A DNA stretch of 64,000 nucleotides from Sphingomonas sp. HITSZ_GF (GCF_029543155.1 NZ_JARQXA010000004.1:124001-188000), one strand, 5' to 3'; positions 1 through 9,127 are shown, counted from the first letter of the stretch. Translations and numbers: made by a program. Notes: generated by a model from the sequence alone, not told the origin.

Positions 1-1166
1 GCGCGCTGATCGATGCGATCGAGGCCGAGGCGTTCGGCCCGATCCGCAGCATCATCCATATCGGCATCGGCGGTTCGGCGCTGGGCCCGGACCTGCTGGT
101 CGATGCGCTCGGCCGCGATGCCGATCGCTACGAGGTCGCGGTGGTCTCGAACGTCGACGGTGTCGCGCTGGAAACCGCGCTCGACCGCTTCGACCCCAAG
201 ACCACGCTGATCGCGATCGCGTCGAAGACCTTCACCACCACCGAGACGATGCTCAACGCCGAGAGCGCGATCTCGTGGCTGATGCAGGGCGGCGTCGCCG
301 ATCCGTACGGCCAGCTCGTCGCGCTCACCGCCGCGCCCGAAAAGGCGATCGCCTTCGGCATCGACGAGACGCGCGTGCTGCCCTTCGCCGAATCCGTCGG
401 CGGGCGCTATTCGCTCTGGTCGTCGATCGGCTTCCCCGCGGCGCTGGCGCTCGGCTGGGAAGCGTTCGAGGAGCTGCTCGAAGGCGCCGCCGAGATGGAC
501 CGCCATTTCCGCCTCGCTCCGTTCGAGGCCAATGCCCCCGTGCTCGCGGCGTTCGCCGACCTCTATTACACCCAGGTCCGCGGCTGCGAGACGCGCGCCA
601 CCTTCGCCTATGACGAGCGGCTCGGGCTGCTGCCGAGCTACCTCCAGCAGCTCGAGATGGAATCGAACGGCAAGCGCGTGACCGCTTCGGGCGAGCCGGT
701 GACCTGGCCCACCGCGCCGATCACCTGGGGCGGGGTTGGCACCGATGCGCAGCATGCGGTGTTCCAGCTGCTCCACCAGGGCACGCGGCTGGTGCCGCTC
801 GAGTTCATCGGGTCGATCGAGCCGGGCGACGGCCTTGCCGAGGAGCATCACCGCCAGCTGCTGCTCAACATGTTCGCCCAGGGCGCGGCGCTGATGGCGG
901 GGCGCAAGAATGACGATCTGGCGCGCGACTATCCGGGCGACCGCCCTTCGGCGACGCTGCTGCTCGACACGGTCGACCCGCGCACGCTCGGCGCGATCCT
1001 GGCCTTCTACGAACAGCGCACCTTCGTGAACGCGGTATTGCTCGGCATCAACGCGTTCGACCAGTTCGGCGTCGAACTGGGCAAGGAAATGGCCAAGGCG
1101 GCGGGCGCCGGCGGCCAGGACTTCGACGCATCGACCAACGACCTGATCGCGAGGGCATTCAAGTGA
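1..1166 (+). CDS. pgi: Glucose-6-phosphate isomerase (5' end outside window)
   Basis: Interconverts glucose 6-phosphate and fructose 6-phosphate in the cytosol. The reading frame is open from base 3, so the start lies upstream of the window. The N-terminal visible part contains the sugar-phosphate binding motif IGIGGSALGP (about bases 57-90), followed by SKTFTTTETM and a C-terminal half with GVGTDAQHAVFQLLHQG, all typical of Pgi. The C terminus is intact. The stop overlaps the start of the next small gene by 4 bases (GTGA), suggesting co-translation with the PhnA-domain protein. Identification is firm. Confidence 0.96.
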   Translation, partial: ALIDAIEAEAFGPIRSIIHIGIGGSALGPDLLVDALGRDADRYEVAVVSNVDGVALETALDRFDPKTTLIAIASKTFTTTETMLNAESAISWLMQGGVADPYGQLVALTAAPEKAIAFGIDETRVLPFAESVGGRYSLWSSIGFPAALALGWEAFEELLEGAAEMDRHFRLAPFEANAPVLAAFADLYYTQVRGCETRATFAYDERLGLLPSYLQQLEMESNGKRVTASGEPVTWPTAPITWGGVGTDAQHAVFQLLHQGTRLVPLEFIGSIEPGDGLAEEHHRQLLLNMFAQGAALMAGRKNDDLARDYPGDRPSATLLLDTVDPRTLGAILAFYEQRTFVNAVLLGINAFDQFGVELGKEMAKAAGAGGQDFDASTNDLIARAFK

Positions 1167-1465
1167 GCGACGACGACTATGTGTATGACGAGGCGAGCGG
1201 CGAGTGGATCCCGGCCGCCGAGGCTGCTGCCAAGGCCGGCGCAGCGGACATAGTCGAGGTGCGCGATTCGGTCGGCAACCTGCTCCAGGACGGCGACCAG
1301 GTCACGCTGATCAAGGACCTGACGGTGAAGGGCGCCGGGCAGACGCTCAAGCGCGGCACGCTGATCAAGTCGATCCGCCTGACCGGCGATGCGCAGGAAA
1401 TCGACTGCAAATATGACGGCATCAAGGGCCTGGTGCTGCGCGCGGAATTCGTGCGGAAGCGGTAG
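1163..1465 (+). CDS. PhnA/YjdM-domain protein, C-terminal domain only
   Basis: A 100-residue protein starting with GTG inside the pgi stop (GTGA overlap). Residues about 35-100 match the PhnA (YjdM) C-terminal domain: DSVGNLLQDGDQVTLIKDL, then KGTLIKSIRL-like and IDCKYDGIKGLVL segments, ending in FVRKR. Full-length PhnA proteins carry an N-terminal zinc ribbon; here the first 34 residues are acidic and alanine-rich (YDEASGEWIP) with no cysteine pairs, so the metal-binding part is missing or replaced. Despite the name, PhnA is not required for phosphonate breakdown and its role is unknown. Coupling to pgi is probably only positional. Confidence 0.8.
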   Translation: MSDDDYVYDEASGEWIPAAEAAAKAGAADIVEVRDSVGNLLQDGDQVTLIKDLTVKGAGQTLKRGTLIKSIRLTGDAQEIDCKYDGIKGLVLRAEFVRKR

Positions 1466-1479
1466 CTATCAACCCAAGC

Positions 1480-1587
1480 GTCATCCCCGCGAATGCGGGG
1501 ACCCATCTCGGGAACCATCCATACTCGCCGCGGCTGTGATTCGCGGACGGTTTGGGAGATGGGCCCCCGCTTTCGCGGGGGTGACGA
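1480..1587. repeat. REP-like palindromic intergenic repeat (R1)
   Basis: The left arm GTCATCCCCGCGAATGCGGGG and a right arm of the form GGGCCCCCGC...GGGGGTGACG face each other around about 60 bases. Each arm is itself a small hairpin. Related copies occur at 46629-46710, 45735-45810 and 61465-61547. It sits between the PhnA-domain gene and gor and could act as a bidirectional terminator or mRNA stabiliser; that role is inferred. Confidence 0.7.
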
Positions 1588-1671
1588 AGGTCAGGAAGGC
1601 GACGGGTCGCATTGGCATCTGCGCTCCCCGGCCCTATCTCCCGCCGACGTAACGAGCGGAAGGAAGTGCCG

Positions 1672-3018
1672 GTGGCCGAATATGACTATGACCTCTTCGT
1701 CATCGGCGCCGGTTCGGGAGGCACGCGGGCCTCGCGCGTTTCGGCGGCCTATGGCGCGAAGGTCGCGGTGGCCGAGGAATATCGCATCGGCGGCACCTGC
1801 GTCATCCGCGGCTGCGTGCCCAAGAAGCTGCTCGTCTATGGCGCGCATTTCGCCGAGGATCTGAAGGACGCGCGCCGCTTCGGCTGGAACGTGCCCGAAT
1901 GCGACTTCGACTGGGCGGTGCTGCGCGACAATGTGCTGGCCGATGTCGATCGCCTCAACGGGCTCTACACCCAGACGCTGCACAATAACGGCGTCGAGAC
2001 CTTTCTCGAGCGCGCCACCGTCACCGGCCCGCACGAAGTGACGCTGGCGAGCGGGCGCAAGATCACCGCCAAATACATATTGATCGCCAGCGGCGCGCAT
2101 CCGCACGTCCCCGATTTCCCGGGTGCCGAGCTGGGCATCACTTCGAACGAAGTCTTCCACCTCGACACGCTGCCGAAGCGCGTGCTGATCGCCGGCGGCG
2201 GCTATATCGCCAACGAGTTCGCCGGCATCTTCAACGAGTTCGGCAGCCATGTGACGATGGTCAACCGCACCGACGTGATCCTGCGCGGCTATGATCATTC
2301 GATGCGCGACCGGCTGCTGCAGATCTCGCTGATGAAGGGGATCGACTTCCGCTTCCATGCCGAGTTCGAGAAGATCGAGCAGCTCGACAGCGGCGCGTTC
2401 AAGGTCACGCTGACCAAGCACGAGCCGATCGAGGTCGATTGCGTCGTCTTCGCCACCGGCCGCGTGCCCAACACGGCAGGGCTGGGGCTCGAGGATGTCG
2501 GCGTGCAGCTCGATTCCAAGGGCGCGGTGGTCGTCGATGCCGACAACAAGTCGTCGGTCGAGTCGATCTATGCGGTAGGCGACGTCACTAACCGGGTACA
2601 GCTCACGCCCGTCGCGATCCGCGAGGGCCAGGCCTTTGCCGACACGATCTTCGGCGGCAAGCCGCACCAGGTCGATTACAACTGCATCCCTAGCGCGGTG
2701 TTCAGCCACCCGCCGATGGCCGGCGTCGGCATGACCGAGAGCGAGGCGCGCAACAAGCTGGGCTCGGTCGCAGTTTATACCGCCGACTTCCGCGCGATGA
2801 AGAACGTGCTCGCCGATCGCAACGAGCGTGCGCTTTACAAGATGATCTGTGACGGGGTGAGCGGCAAGGTCGTCGGCCTCCACATGATCGGCCCCGATGC
2901 GCCGGAGATCCTCCAGGCCGCCGCGGTGGCAGTGAAAGCGGGCCTCACCAAGGACGCGTTCGACCAGACCGTGGCCCTGCACCCGACCATGTCGGAAGAA
3001 CTGGTTCTGATGAAATAG
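1672..3018 (+). CDS. gor: Glutathione-disulfide reductase
   Basis: FAD-dependent reductase that regenerates GSH from GSSG using NADPH. The start chosen is GTG at 1672 (VAEYDYDLFVIG), 448 residues, about 8 bases after an AGGA-type ribosome site; GTG at 1666 is an alternative. The FAD-binding GAGSGG is at residues 12-17 and the redox-active disulfide is CVIRGC (Cys43, Cys48), the form seen in plant and alphaproteobacterial glutathione reductases rather than the CVNVGC of E. coli. NADPH-binding GGGYIANEFA and the C-terminal HPTMSEE (His as proton donor from the partner subunit) are present. It forms a cytosolic homodimer. No operon partner is obvious. Confidence 0.95.
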   Translation: MAEYDYDLFVIGAGSGGTRASRVSAAYGAKVAVAEEYRIGGTCVIRGCVPKKLLVYGAHFAEDLKDARRFGWNVPECDFDWAVLRDNVLADVDRLNGLYTQTLHNNGVETFLERATVTGPHEVTLASGRKITAKYILIASGAHPHVPDFPGAELGITSNEVFHLDTLPKRVLIAGGGYIANEFAGIFNEFGSHVTMVNRTDVILRGYDHSMRDRLLQISLMKGIDFRFHAEFEKIEQLDSGAFKVTLTKHEPIEVDCVVFATGRVPNTAGLGLEDVGVQLDSKGAVVVDADNKSSVESIYAVGDVTNRVQLTPVAIREGQAFADTIFGGKPHQVDYNCIPSAVFSHPPMAGVGMTESEARNKLGSVAVYTADFRAMKNVLADRNERALYKMICDGVSGKVVGLHMIGPDAPEILQAAAVAVKAGLTKDAFDQTVALHPTMSEELVLMK

Positions 3019-3021
3019 TAA

Positions 3022-3164
3022 GGTCCTCTCCCGGAGGGAGAGGGGGGGCGCCGCCGATAGGCGGTGGTGGAGAGGGAAAGCCACGAGCGATATCGCCTGT
3101 GGCTAGCCCCCTCCACCAGCCTGCGGCTGGTCCCCCTCCCCCTCCGGGGGAGGATTTTTATTGA
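3022..3164. repeat. Composite inverted intergenic repeat (R9)
   Basis: Contains CCTCTCCCGGAGGGAGAGG, a GCGGTGGTGGAGAGGG segment and, in inverted order, CCCCCTCCACCAGC and CCCCCTCCGGGGGAGG. A second copy with the same order lies at 62760-62900 beside thrC. The right end of this copy encodes the C-terminal tail of the AbrB-like protein. The paired G/C-rich stems could end transcription of both convergent genes. Confidence 0.75.
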
Positions 3165-4194
3165 ACCGCCTCGCCGCAAACCTTGCCAGCGTCGGCCCCA
3201 GTGCCAGCACCGCGAGGAACCTGAGCGCCTGCATCGCCATCACGAAGGGCTGGTCGACCGGGACCGAGGTGGCGATGATCGCCACCGAATCGAGCCCGCC
3301 CGGACTTACCGCCAGATAGGCACTCACCGGGTCGATACCAGTGATCCGCGACAGCAGCAGCGAGAGCGCGGCGGAGAAGCCGATCAGTGCAAAGGTGGCG
3401 AGCAGCACGCGCGGCAACGCCTTGCGCGCCAGCGCCAGCGTCTCGCGGGTGAAAGCCAGGCCGATCCGCCAGCCGATCAGCGCATAGCTGATCGCCAGCA
3501 CCGGCTCGGGCAGCGTCATGCGCACTATGCCGAGCGCATGAAGCGCGATCCCCACCGCCATCGGCGCCAGCAGCGCGCCGCCGGGAATGCGCAGCTTCAG
3601 GCCGATAAGGGCGCCGACCCCGGCCACCGCCAGTGTCGCCAGCGAGGGGATCAACGGTGCCGGCGCCAGCATCGTCACCAGCGCGTCACCGCGATGCGCG
3701 CCGAGCACCGCCGCGAGGATCGAGGCGGCGGCGGCGACGCAGACGACGCGGGTATAGGTCATGAACGCCACCAGCCGCGCATCGGCGCCAAAGGCATCGG
3801 CGATCACCACCATGGCGGAGGCGGCGCCGGGCATCGATCCCCAGATCGCGGTGCTGCCGGGCAGCACGCGCCAGCGGCTGAGCAGATAGCCGAGCAGGCT
3901 GCTCGCGCCGAGCGTCGCCGCCGTCACGCCCAGGAAGATCGGCCACTGCGTCACCACGCGCGAGAAAGTCGCGATGTCGAGCGTGCCGGCGATCAGGCAG
4001 CCGATCACTGCCTGCGCGCCGATGAAGAGGGGGCGGGACAGGCTGAGCCCGGCGCCGCGCGCGGAAAAGGCAATCGCCGCCAGCATCGGCCCGAGCAGCA
4101 GCCCGGCCGAAAGTCCGATCCACTCCAGGATCGCCGCACCCGCCGCCGAGGCGGCGAGCAGGCCAAGCCATGCCCCCGCCTTGCGCGCGCTCAC
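3103..4194 (-). CDS. AbrB family (duplicated domain) integral membrane protein
   Basis: A 363-residue, very hydrophobic protein with about ten membrane segments. It has the internal duplication and small-residue-rich helices of the AbrB (PF05145) family of inner-membrane proteins (GLLLGPMLAAIAF in the first half, PGGALLAPMAVGIALHALG in the second, plus SPGGLDSVAIIA). The family was named for E. coli AbrB; transport substrates are not established. The start is GTG at 4194, overlapping the stop of the upstream dicarboxylate symporter gene (GTGA), so the two are co-translated. The last residues (NKNPPPEGEGDQPQAGGGG) are hydrophilic and are encoded by the adjacent repeat, so the natural end may once have been shorter. 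Confidence 0.8.
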   Translation of the reverse strand: MSARKAGAWLGLLAASAAGAAILEWIGLSAGLLLGPMLAAIAFSARGAGLSLSRPLFIGAQAVIGCLIAGTLDIATFSRVVTQWPIFLGVTAATLGASSLLGYLLSRWRVLPGSTAIWGSMPGAASAMVVIADAFGADARLVAFMTYTRVVCVAAAASILAAVLGAHRGDALVTMLAPAPLIPSLATLAVAGVGALIGLKLRIPGGALLAPMAVGIALHALGIVRMTLPEPVLAISYALIGWRIGLAFTRETLALARKALPRVLLATFALIGFSAALSLLLSRITGIDPVSAYLAVSPGGLDSVAIIATSVPVDQPFVMAMQALRFLAVLALGPTLARFAARRFNKNPPPEGEGDQPQAGGGG

Positions 4195-5459
4195 GTATCG
4201 TGGGCGAGGATCGCGTCGGCCTCGTCGAGCGGCACCTTGCCGGCGCGGCGCGACAGCCAGGTCGTCGCCGCGATGTCCCAGGTGACGTTGCCGACGGTGC
4301 GCATGATGTCGGGCAGGGTCTCGACCGCGACGAGCAGGCCGAGCGGGCTCACCGGCGCGCCGATCGTCGCCGCCACCGGTGCGATCGCGCTGACATAGCT
4401 GACCGTGCCGGGCAGGCTGACCGAGCCGAGCGAGGTCAGCGTCGCGACGACCACGCCCACCGCCAGCGTGGCGGGGCTGAGCGGCACGCCGAACCATTCG
4501 GCGACATAGATGGCGACGGCGAAGTTCATCGCCGGGCCGGTCGCGCGGAAGATCGCGACGGCGAGCGGCAGGGTGACGCCCGATACGGCGACCGGCACGC
4601 CGAGCTTGCCGGTGCCCTCGATCATCACCGGCAGCGTCGCGAGCGAGCTCTGGGTGCTGAGCGCCACGGCCTGGCTGGGCAGCGCAGCGCGCGCATAGGC
4701 GCCCAGGCGCACGCGTCCGCCAAGCACCGCGACCGGATAGGCGAAGACGGTCACCGCCAGGCCGACGCCGGCGACGGTGAGGATATAGTGGATCAGCGCG
4801 CCGAACGCGCCGGTGCCGGCCTTGGCGCCGACGACGAGTGCGAGCGCGAACACGCCGACGGGGCCGACCCACAGCACCCAATCGATCACGACGAGCATGA
4901 CGTCGCGTAGTGCCTTGAAGAAGTCGGTGAGCAGCCGCTGCGCCTCGCCGCCCACCCGCGTCATCGCGAAGGCGAAGATCAGCGAGAAGATGATCAGCGA
5001 GAGGAAGGCGTTCTCGGCGGCGGCCTTGACGATGTTGGCGGGCACGATTGCTGCCAGGAACTCGCCGATCGGCGGCACCGGGCCGATCTTCTCGGCGCCG
5101 GCGAGGGCGCTGCGCAGCGCCTGCGCCGATTCCTGTGGCAGCGGGGCGATGTGGAGGAACAGCGGAGTCAGGATCGCCGCGGCAAGCGCGGAAAGCGCGA
5201 GCACGATCACGTAGAGCGCGATGGCGCGGCCGGCGAGGCGGCCGGCCTGGGCGGCCTCGGCGGTGGCGGCGACGCCGGTGATCAGCAGCGCCACCACCAG
5301 CGGCACGATCGTCATCTGGAGGCCGTTGAGCCAGGCCTGGCCGATCGGCTGCGCCCAGTCGGCGGCAATCGTCGCGCCGGCCGGCGCCCAGGCGGCGAGC
5401 ACCGCGCCCAGGATCAGCCCGGCGATCAGCGACAAGAGAATACGAGTTGGTTGCGACAT
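4191..5459 (-). CDS. Dicarboxylate/amino acid:cation symporter (DAACS family)
   Basis: A 422-residue inner-membrane carrier with the hydrophobicity pattern of GltP/DctA/GltT secondary transporters, which couple uptake of C4-dicarboxylates, glutamate or similar anions to Na+ or H+. The N-terminal segment [19 protein letters not shown], a serine-rich [13 protein letters not shown] region (re-entrant loop) and the C-terminal [19 protein letters not shown] segment are typical of the family. The substrate cannot be fixed from sequence. It is the first gene of a two-gene operon with the AbrB-like protein and is transcribed divergently from glmM, with about 70 bases between them. Confidence 0.88.
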   Translation of the reverse strand: MSQPTRILLSLIAGLILGAVLAAWAPAGATIAADWAQPIGQAWLNGLQMTIVPLVVALLITGVAATAEAAQAGRLAGRAIALYVIVLALSALAAAILTPLFLHIAPLPQESAQALRSALAGAEKIGPVPPIGEFLAAIVPANIVKAAAENAFLSLIIFSLIFAFAMTRVGGEAQRLLTDFFKALRDVMLVVIDWVLWVGPVGVFALALVVGAKAGTGAFGALIHYILTVAGVGLAVTVFAYPVAVLGGRVRLGAYARAALPSQAVALSTQSSLATLPVMIEGTGKLGVPVAVSGVTLPLAVAIFRATGPAMNFAVAIYVAEWFGVPLSPATLAVGVVVATLTSLGSVSLPGTVSYVSAIAPVAATIGAPVSPLGLLVAVETLPDIMRTVGNVTWDIAATTWLSRRAGKVPLDEADAILAHDT

Positions 5460-5531
5460 GCTCGCCCTTTTGGAGTTTCCGCGCTAATCCGGTGGCGGTT
5501 GAGGACCTGCAAGGTCGCGAGAAAACGGCAC

Positions 5532-6872
5532 ATGGCAAGAAAATATTTCGGGACGGACGGAATCCGCGGCGCGACCAACCTGTCGCCGATGACCGCGGCG
5601 ATGGCGATGAAGGTCGGCATGGCGGCCGGCGCGCACTTCCGACGGGGCGATCATCGCCACCGGGTGGTGATCGGCAAGGACACGCGGCTTTCGGGCTATA
5701 TGCTCGAGAACGCGCTGGTCGCGGGCTTCACCAGCGTGGGCATGGACGTGGTGCTGGTCGGGCCGATGCCCACCCCGGCGGTGGCGATGCTCACCCATTC
5801 GATGCGCGCCGACATGGGCGTGATGATCTCGGCGAGCCACAATCCCTATGCCGATAACGGCATCAAGCTGTTCGGCCCCGACGGCTACAAGCTCTCCGAC
5901 GAGGACGAGCTGGCGATCGAGGCGCTGATCGACGGCGAGGTGGCGCTCGCCGCCTCGGGCGATATCGGCCGGGCCCGCCGCGTCGAGGATGCGCGCGGCC
6001 GCTACATCCATTTCGCCAAGTCGACCTTCCCCGAGGACCTGACGCTCGACGGGCTCAAGATCGTCGTCGATTGCGCCAATGGTGCTGCCTATCAAGTCGC
6101 GCCTTCGGCTTTGTGGGAGCTCGGGGCCGAAGTGATCGCGATCGGGGTGAGCCCTAATGGCAAGAACATCAATGACGGCGTCGGCTCCACTGCGCCGCAG
6201 ACGCTGTGCGAGACCGTGGTCGCCGCCGGCGCGCATATCGGCATCGCGCTCGACGGCGATGCCGACCGGCTGATCGTCGCCGACGAGACCGGCAAGGTGG
6301 TCGACGGCGACCAGCTGATGGCGACGATCGCCGGCGGCTGGGCACGCCAGGGCAAGCTAGCCGGGGGCGGGCTGGTCGCCACGGTGATGTCGAACCTCGG
6401 GCTCGAGCGGCACCTCTCGGCGCAGGGCCTCGGCCTGATCCGCACCGCGGTCGGCGATCGCTACGTGCTCGAGAAGATGCGCGCCTCGGGCTATAATGTC
6501 GGCGGCGAGCAATCGGGGCACATCATCCTCTCCGATTATGCCACCACCGGCGATGGCCTTGTCGCCGCGCTGCAGGTGCTCGCCGAGATCGTCCGCGCCG
6601 GCGCGCCGGCCAGCGAAGTGCTCCACCGCTTCGATCCGCTGCCCCAGCTGCTCAAGAATGTCCGCTTCAAGGGCGGCAAGCCGCTCGACGACCCGCGCGT
6701 CAAGGCAGTGATCGCCGATGCCGAGGCCGAGCTCGACGGCAAGGGCCGCCTCGTCATCCGCGCCTCGGGCACCGAGCCGGTGATCCGGGTGATGGCCGAA
6801 GGCGACGACAAGGCGCAGGTCGAGGCGGTGGTCGACCGCATCTGCGCCGTGGTGGCGGAGGTGGCGGCCTGA
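5532..6872 (+). CDS. glmM: Phosphoglucosamine mutase
   Basis: Converts glucosamine 6-phosphate to glucosamine 1-phosphate for UDP-GlcNAc, and so for peptidoglycan and LPS. It is 446 residues, the normal family size, with ATG at 5532 giving the conserved N terminus [12 protein letters not shown]. The phosphoserine loop MISASHNP (Ser102), the metal-binding DGDADR (about 241-246), the sugar-binding GGEQSGH and the phosphate-binding [10 protein letters not shown] near the C terminus are all visible. Activity is expected to need phosphorylation of Ser102 and Mg2+. It stands alone, followed by a palindromic repeat. Confidence 0.96.
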   Translation: MARKYFGTDGIRGATNLSPMTAAMAMKVGMAAGAHFRRGDHRHRVVIGKDTRLSGYMLENALVAGFTSVGMDVVLVGPMPTPAVAMLTHSMRADMGVMISASHNPYADNGIKLFGPDGYKLSDEDELAIEALIDGEVALAASGDIGRARRVEDARGRYIHFAKSTFPEDLTLDGLKIVVDCANGAAYQVAPSALWELGAEVIAIGVSPNGKNINDGVGSTAPQTLCETVVAAGAHIGIALDGDADRLIVADETGKVVDGDQLMATIAGGWARQGKLAGGGLVATVMSNLGLERHLSAQGLGLIRTAVGDRYVLEKMRASGYNVGGEQSGHIILSDYATTGDGLVAALQVLAEIVRAGAPASEVLHRFDPLPQLLKNVRFKGGKPLDDPRVKAVIADAEAELDGKGRLVIRASGTEPVIRVMAEGDDKAQVEAVVDRICAVVAEVAA

Positions 6873-6881
6873 TGCCAACAA

Positions 6882-6972
6882 CCGTTCGTGCTGAGCTTGT
6901 CGAAGCACCGTTCTTTCTTCACGCGACAACAAGGAAGAAGTACGGCCCTTCGACAAGCTCAGGGCGAACGGG
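6882..6972. repeat. Palindromic repeat with GAGCTTGTCGAA arms (R7)
   Basis: The left arm CCGTTCGTGCTGAGCTTGTC and right arm GACAAGCTCAGGGCGAACGG form a long imperfect inverted repeat after glmM. The element recurs at 60513-60601 in the opposite orientation. Such elements are frequent in sphingomonad genomes; whether they terminate transcription is inferred. Confidence 0.75.
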
Positions 6973-6985
6973 ATTGGATTGAACT

Positions 6986-7210
6986 ATGCTCGAGATGCGT
7001 CCCGATTGCGAGCGCTGCGGCGTCGACCTGCCCGCCGACGAGGGCGGCGCCTTCATCTGCTCGTTCGAGTGCACCTTCTGCGCCGACTGCACCGATGCGC
7101 TCGACGAACGCTGCCCCAATTGCGCCGGCGAGCTGTTGGATCGGCCGGCGCGTGTGGGTAAGGCGCTGGCGAACAACCCGGCGAGCACGGAGCGCCGGTT
7201 TAGAGGCTGA
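6986..7210 (+). CDS. DUF1272 domain small cysteine-rich protein
   Basis: A 74-residue protein with four CxxC-like pairs: CERCG near the N terminus, CSFECTFCADC in the middle and CPNCAGELL after it. This is the signature of the DUF1272 family, predicted to bind zinc. ATG at 6986 gives the family N terminus MLEMRPDCERCG. The cysteine spacing suggests a treble-clef or RING-like knuckle. Function is unknown. It is isolated between two palindromic repeats. Confidence 0.85.
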   Translation: MLEMRPDCERCGVDLPADEGGAFICSFECTFCADCTDALDERCPNCAGELLDRPARVGKALANNPASTERRFRG

Positions 7211-7229
7211 GCGATGTCATTGGCTTTCA

Positions 7230-7322
7230 ACCGTCATGCTGAACTTGTTTCAGCATCCAATTCTCCCCCAGCGGTATCGCCTGAGGCGCGTTGGACCCTG
7301 AAACAAGTTCAGGGTGACGATG
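7230..7322. repeat. Palindromic repeat with CTGAAACAAGTTCAG-type arms (R6)
   Basis: The left arm CCGTCATGCTGAACTTGTTT and right arm CTGAAACAAGTTCAGGGTGA form an inverted repeat. Its right end runs directly into GGAGGAAAGGC, the ribosome site of the ThiD-VOC gene, so a hairpin here would sit just upstream of that start. Confidence 0.7.
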
Positions 7323-7332
7323 GAGGAAAGGC

Positions 7333-8490
7333 GTGACGCCACGTATCCTGATCATCGCCGGATCCGATTCGGGCGGCGGCGCCGGTATCCAGGCGGACAT
7401 CAAGACCGTCACCATGCTCGGCGGCCATGCGATGACGGCGATCACGGCGATCACTGCGCAGAACACGCTGGGCGTCACCGGCGTGCATCCGGTGCCCACC
7501 GAGATGGTGCTGGCGCAGATCGAGGCGTGCGTGAGCGACATCGGCGTCGATGCGATCAAGATCGGCATGATCGGATCGGCGCGCACCGCGCTGGCGGTCG
7601 CCGAGAAGCTCGCCGAGCTGCCCGGCGTGCCGGTGGTGTTCGACCCCGTGATGATCGCATCGAGCGGCGCGACGCTGGCCGACGACGCCACCATCGCCGC
7701 GTTCGAGCGGCTGATGGCGCGCGCCACCGTCGTCACGCCGAACCTGCCCGAGCTCGATGCGCTGGGCGGCGATCCGCTGGCACTCGTCAAGGCGCATCGC
7801 TGTGCGGTGCTGGTCAAGGGCGGCCATGCTGAGGGCGCGGTGGTGACCGACCGGCTGTGGTCGGTCGACCCCGAGGACCCGCCCGAGATCGAATGGAGCA
7901 GCCCGCGGATCGAGAGCGATTCGACGCACGGCACCGGCTGCACCCTCTCCTCAGCGATCGCCTGCGGGCTCGCGGTGGAATGGGACCTGCCCGAGGCAGT
8001 GCGCCGCGCCCGCCGCTTCGTGCGGCTGGCGATGCGCGAGGCGCCGGGGCTCGGCCGCGGCCATGGTCCGATGGGCCAGCAGGCGGTGCGGCTCGATCTC
8101 AACATGAGCTTCTTCGAGCCGATGCTGAACCAGGTGACCGTGCCCGCCGCCGACCTCGCCGCCAGCGAGCGCTTCTACCGGCTGCTCGGCCTGCGTCAGG
8201 TCGTCCGCGCCAGCCCGCGCTATGCCCGGTTCGAGACCGAGGGCGGCGCCACCTTCAGCATCGCCACCGATCCCGGCTACACTGCGCCGGTCGTCTATTT
8301 CGAATGCGGCGATCTCGACGTCACCGTCGCCTATCTCCAGCAGCAGGGCGTGAAGTTCGAGCAGGAGCCCAAGGACGAGAATTGGGGCTGGCGCGAGGCG
8401 CGGCTGCGCGATCCGGCGGGCAATGCGGTGCGGCTCTACCAGGCTGGCGAGATGCGCCGCTATCCGCCATGGCGGGTACAAGATGCCTGA
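7333..8490 (+). CDS. thiD: Hydroxymethylpyrimidine (phosphate) kinase fused to a VOC/glyoxalase domain
   Basis: Residues 1 to about 250 are a complete ThiD ribokinase-fold enzyme, which phosphorylates HMP and HMP-P in thiamine biosynthesis: IIAGSDSGGGAGIQAD at the N terminus, KIGMIGS, FDPVMIASSG and the ATP/anion-hole motif DSTHGTGCTLSSAIA. Residues about 262-385 are a second domain with the beta-alpha-beta-beta-beta pattern of the vicinal oxygen chelate superfamily (PMLNQVTVPAADLAASERFY, YFECGDLDVTVAYL, LRDPAGNAVRLYQ). There is no stop between them. The start is GTG at 7333 after GGAGGAAAGGC. Met258 lies at the junction but has no ribosome site upstream, so two separate products are unlikely. 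The role of the VOC part is unknown. Confidence 0.85.
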   Translation: MTPRILIIAGSDSGGGAGIQADIKTVTMLGGHAMTAITAITAQNTLGVTGVHPVPTEMVLAQIEACVSDIGVDAIKIGMIGSARTALAVAEKLAELPGVPVVFDPVMIASSGATLADDATIAAFERLMARATVVTPNLPELDALGGDPLALVKAHRCAVLVKGGHAEGAVVTDRLWSVDPEDPPEIEWSSPRIESDSTHGTGCTLSSAIACGLAVEWDLPEAVRRARRFVRLAMREAPGLGRGHGPMGQQAVRLDLNMSFFEPMLNQVTVPAADLAASERFYRLLGLRQVVRASPRYARFETEGGATFSIATDPGYTAPVVYFECGDLDVTVAYLQQQGVKFEQEPKDENWGWREARLRDPAGNAVRLYQAGEMRRYPPWRVQDA

Positions 8491-9109
8491 TCTCAAGTTC
8501 GAACGGAAATATGGCAAGCTGCACGGCGGCCCGGTCGCGGGGGTCGACGAGGCCGGCCGCGGGCCGCTGGCGGGGCCGGTGGTCGCCGCCGCTGTCATCC
8601 TCGATCCGCGCTGCGTGCCCGAGGGCATCGACGATTCCAAGGCGCTGACGGCCTCGAAGCGCGAGCGGCTCTGTGCCGAGATCCTCGCCTGCGCCCAGGT
8701 CGGCATCGGAGTCGCCAGCGTCGAGGAGATCGACACGCTCAACATCTTCTGGGCGACGATGCTGGCGATGACCCGCGCGGTCGAGGCGCTGGTGCACGCG
8801 CCCGCCTTTGTGCTGGTCGACGGCAATCGCTGCCCGAACTGGGGCCATCAGAGCCATGCCGTGGTCGGCGGCGACGCGCTCTGCCTGTCGATCGCCGCCG
8901 CCTCGATCGTCGCCAAGCATCGCCGGGACGCGATGATGATCGAGCTCGATGCGCTCCACCCCGGCTATGGCTGGGCGAGCAACAAGGGCTATGGCGCCAG
9001 GGTCCACCAGGAAGCGCTGCGCACGCTCGGCCCGACGCCGCACCACCGCAAGAGCTTCGCGCCGGTGGCGCAGGCGCATTTCGATTTCGGGACGGCAGCC
9101 GCCGAATAG
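8483..9109 (+). CDS. rnhB: Ribonuclease HII
   Basis: Removes ribonucleotides and RNA primers from RNA-DNA hybrids. It is 208 residues with the RNase HII signature VAGVDEAGRGPLAGP (Asp22 and Glu23 are metal ligands), LVDGNRCP with the third acidic residue, and an AASIVAKHRRD segment containing the conserved Lys-His. The ATG at 8483 lies inside the end of the ThiD-VOC gene (8-base overlap), so it is probably translated from the same transcript. About 170 bases of repeat DNA follow. Confidence 0.94.
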   Translation: MPDLKFERKYGKLHGGPVAGVDEAGRGPLAGPVVAAAVILDPRCVPEGIDDSKALTASKRERLCAEILACAQVGIGVASVEEIDTLNIFWATMLAMTRAVEALVHAPAFVLVDGNRCPNWGHQSHAVVGGDALCLSIAAASIVAKHRRDAMMIELDALHPGYGWASNKGYGARVHQEALRTLGPTPHHRKSFAPVAQAHFDFGTAAAE

Positions 9110-9127
9110 GGGGCGCTGGCGTTCTGC

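Noticed and set aside
4195..5538. N-terminal extension of the AbrB-like frame to 811 codons
   Set aside because: This part is the shadow of the dicarboxylate symporter in another frame; the GTG at 4194 overlapping the symporter stop is the natural start.
8104..8490. Separate VOC gene starting at the internal ATG of the ThiD fusion
   Set aside because: No stop precedes it and no purine-rich ribosome site is upstream, so one fused product is more likely.
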